6,346 bases of DNA from Phycisphaerales bacterium (lineage in GTDB: Bacteria > Planctomycetota > Phycisphaerae > Phycisphaerales > UBA1924): the NCBI GenBank assembly GCA_003511945.1, contig DOJA01000190.1, positions 1 through 6,346 of the forward strand, given 5' to 3'. The position numbers were made by a program, and so were the translations under genes. Under the pieces are notes generated by a model. The model made no database searches and was not told the DNA's origin. It worked only from the letters and a program-made list of their open reading frames with translations. Shown piece by piece: positions 5,092-6,346 of this stretch (its first letter is position 1; each line of letters opens with the position of its first letter).

Positions 5092-6111
5092 TCACGCGCT
5101 GGCCGGCTTGCCCTCGCGCTGGGCCACCACCATCGCGTGGATCAGGTCCAGCCGGTCGTGGACCTCCTGCATGGTCGACGGACGCTTCTCCGGATCGACC
5201 TCCACGCACTCCATGATGAGGTCGTTCAGCTTCTCGGGCACATGGGGCAGGAACTGCCTCACCGGCGCCGCCTTCTCGATGAACTGATCGTCCAGCGACG
5301 ACACCAGCGAGTCCCCCTTGGGCAGCGCCGTCGGGATGTGGCGCTGCGTGAGCACCCAGTACATCGTCGCGCCCAGGTTGTAGATATCCGTCCTGGGCGT
5401 GATCGCCCGCCGGTGAACCTGCTCGGGAGCGATGTAGTCGGGCGTGCCCTGGATCCGCTCCTTCACCGTCCCCGCGGCGCACGCCTGGCCCAGGTCGATC
5501 ACCTTCACCCGGCCCGCGTCGTCCACCACGATGTTGTTGGGCTTCATGTCCGCGTGGACGAAGCCCGCCTTGTGCATCACCGCCAGCCCGGCGGCGGTCT
5601 GCTTGAAGATCGACAGCGCCTGCTCGAATGTCTTGGGCGGGTGGCGCTCGACGCTCACCCCGTCGACATACTCCATCACCAGGAAGACCTCGCGGACGCT
5701 GATGAGCTTCTCGCGGGTCTTGATCAGCTTCTCGATCGCGCGCACCGCCGGGTGCCTGATCCGGCTGCCGACCTCGTGCTCCTGGATCGCCTGGTCGAGG
5801 AACCGCTGGTCCTTGGGGTCGTTCTTCTCGACATGCTTCAGCGCCCAGATCTGCTTGGTCTTCTCGTCCTGCACCAGGTAGATGATCGACGCCGCCCCGC
5901 GCCCGATCTCCGCGAGCACCTTGTACCCCGCCAGACGGGTTCCGGGTTTGGCGGGCTCGTAGTGCTTCACAGGGGGCCTGGGAGTGCGATCGGACACGGG
6001 CGAAGGCGCCGGCAACGGGATCGCCCCGCCCGGGGACTGAACGATACCGACGCTCGCGACGGGGCCACCCCGACCGGGCGACGGGCTCACACTGCGAGCA
6101 GGGGTGGACAT
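5092..6111 (-). CDS. Soluble Hanks-type Ser/Thr protein kinase
   Basis: This 339-residue protein is a eukaryote-like serine/threonine kinase. Residues 1-60 are a Pro/Ser/Gly-rich, probably disordered tail. The catalytic domain spans about 63-325: Gly-rich loop IGRGAASIIYLV (69-80), ATP-anchoring Lys92 (ALKHV), helix-C Glu near 111-113, hinge LVMEYVDG (144-151), catalytic loop HADMKPNN (186-193) with Asp188, Lys190 and Asn193, metal-binding Asp206 in IDLG (205-208), GTPDYIAPE (222-230), and the helix-F Asp242 in TDIYNLG. Everything needed for catalysis is present. The usual HRD arginine is Ala187, making it a non-RD kinase. There is no membrane segment and no sensor domain after the kinase, so it acts in the cytoplasm and partners must bring specificity. 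ATG 6111 is preferred over GTG 6144 because GGAGGG lies just upstream. Substrates cannot be read from sequence; the adjacent regulators are candidates by proximity only. Confidence 0.95.
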   Translation of the reverse strand: MSTPARSVSPSPGRGGPVASVGIVQSPGGAIPLPAPSPVSDRTPRPPVKHYEPAKPGTRLAGYKVLAEIGRGAASIIYLVQDEKTKQIWALKHVEKNDPKDQRFLDQAIQEHEVGSRIRHPAVRAIEKLIKTREKLISVREVFLVMEYVDGVSVERHPPKTFEQALSIFKQTAAGLAVMHKAGFVHADMKPNNIVVDDAGRVKVIDLGQACAAGTVKERIQGTPDYIAPEQVHRRAITPRTDIYNLGATMYWVLTQRHIPTALPKGDSLVSSLDDQFIEKAAPVRQFLPHVPEKLNDLIMECVEVDPEKRPSTMQEVHDRLDLIHAMVVAQREGKPASA

Positions 6112-6114
6112 GCG

Positions 6115-6120
6115 CCCTCC
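6115..6120 (-). promoter_or_regulatory. Shine-Dalgarno of the Ser/Thr kinase gene
   Basis: On the minus strand GGAGGG sits 3 nt before the ATG at 6111 (4 nt if counted as GGAGG). It is a little close but a good match, and favours this start over the GTG at 6144, which would add 11 residues with no clear site. Confidence 0.6.
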
Positions 6121-6227
6121 GAAAGGCCGGTCCGTCCGGGCCACGGGTGGCGCGCCTGCCGAGCGGCAGTATGGCGACGCGCCCGCCCCAGTTCAACACA
6201 ACGGCTCCCCGCCACGGGGGACTTCGG

Positions 6228-6346
6228 TCATCGGCGCTTCTGCCGGGGGTCCTTGGGGCTCAACGCCCCGATCATCCAACGCTTGCCCGGTGCATCCGGC
6301 ACCGCCCCCCGGCCCCACGCCCTCCGGCCCCCGGCCCCCGCCCCCG
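6228..6346 (-). CDS. Possible C-terminal tail of an unidentified minus-strand gene
   Basis: On the minus strand an open frame enters from the window edge and ends at a TGA at 6230-6228, giving about 38 residues. The first half is Gly/Arg/Ala-rich from G runs. The end, KRWMIGALSPKDPRQKRR, looks like a genuine basic protein C-terminus, with G/C-rich third positions like the neighbours. If real, the gene is codirectional with the kinase, 116 bp upstream of its start. I do not recognise the family. Another minus frame is also open here, so the coding call is weak. Confidence 0.3.
   Translation of the reverse strand, partial: GAGAGGRRAWGRGAVPDAPGKRWMIGALSPKDPRQKRR
6305..6345 (-). repeat. G-quadruplex-prone G-run cluster
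   Basis: On the minus strand six G runs of 3-6 bases (plus-strand C runs at 6305-6310, 6313-6316, 6320-6322, 6328-6332, 6335-6339 and 6341-6345) are separated by loops of 1-5 nt. This fully satisfies the usual G3+ N1-7 quadruplex pattern, with spare tracts. It sits at the window edge, as a similar tract does at base 1. Confidence 0.6.

Noticed and set aside
4844..6199. A 451-residue minus-strand open frame overlapping the kinase.
   Set aside because: The kinase frame on the same strand has every catalytic motif. This one is an Arg/Gly/Ala-rich frame-shifted shadow with no recognisable domain.
1..6346. CRISPR arrays, tRNA or rRNA genes, insertion sequences, toxin-antitoxin or phage defence genes.
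   Set aside because: No regularly spaced repeats, cloverleaf or rRNA-like stretches, transposase motifs or defence domains were seen on either strand.

Overview
The window is very GC-rich DNA, visibly around 70% GC with strong G/C preference at third codon positions. It is densely packed with ordinary chromosomal bacterial genes. It most resembles Planctomycetota, probably the Phycisphaerae. The reasons are the start of the endonuclease IV (FGSHLSIAG), the PilZ domain with an 'FLNGGFLHPGTRC' core joined to receiver-like and HPt-like domains, a PAS-LuxR protein with a 'KTVEWHR' recognition helix, and a soluble Ser/Thr kinase with 'HADMKPNN'. This placement rests on remembered family resemblance, not on a search.

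Layout. Bases 1-2804 are a plus-strand run of closely spaced genes: the C-terminal end of an unidentified protein (possibly a GH20-type glycosidase), endonuclease IV (nfo), a TPR lipoprotein, and QueF, the queuosine-pathway nitrile reductase. Gaps are 26, about 73 and 23 bp, so one transcript is plausible. A 50-bp gap then separates QueF from a convergent minus-strand gene (2855-4033) encoding a PilZ / receiver-like / HPt-like protein. A 364-bp divergent intergenic region (4034-4397) follows, with two adjacent inverted repeats. A plus-strand PAS-LuxR regulator (4398-5084) comes next, then, after only 7 bp, a convergent minus-strand Ser/Thr kinase (5092-6111). The last about 120 bp may hold the C-terminal tail of another minus-strand gene. 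Both window edges are G/C homopolymer-rich.

How the genes relate. The left half is housekeeping (base-excision repair, tRNA modification, a surface TPR lipoprotein). The right half is regulatory: three signalling proteins with no standard partner kinase or response regulator beside them. The most notable observation is that the PilZ/REC/HPt protein has lost the phosphoacceptor in both phosphorelay domains (Asp to Asn in the receiver, His to Asn in the HPt). Its PilZ c-di-GMP motifs also look altered. It therefore reads as a scaffold or sensor built from phosphorelay parts, not as a working relay. I found no CRISPR array, mobile element, tRNA, rRNA or defence system.
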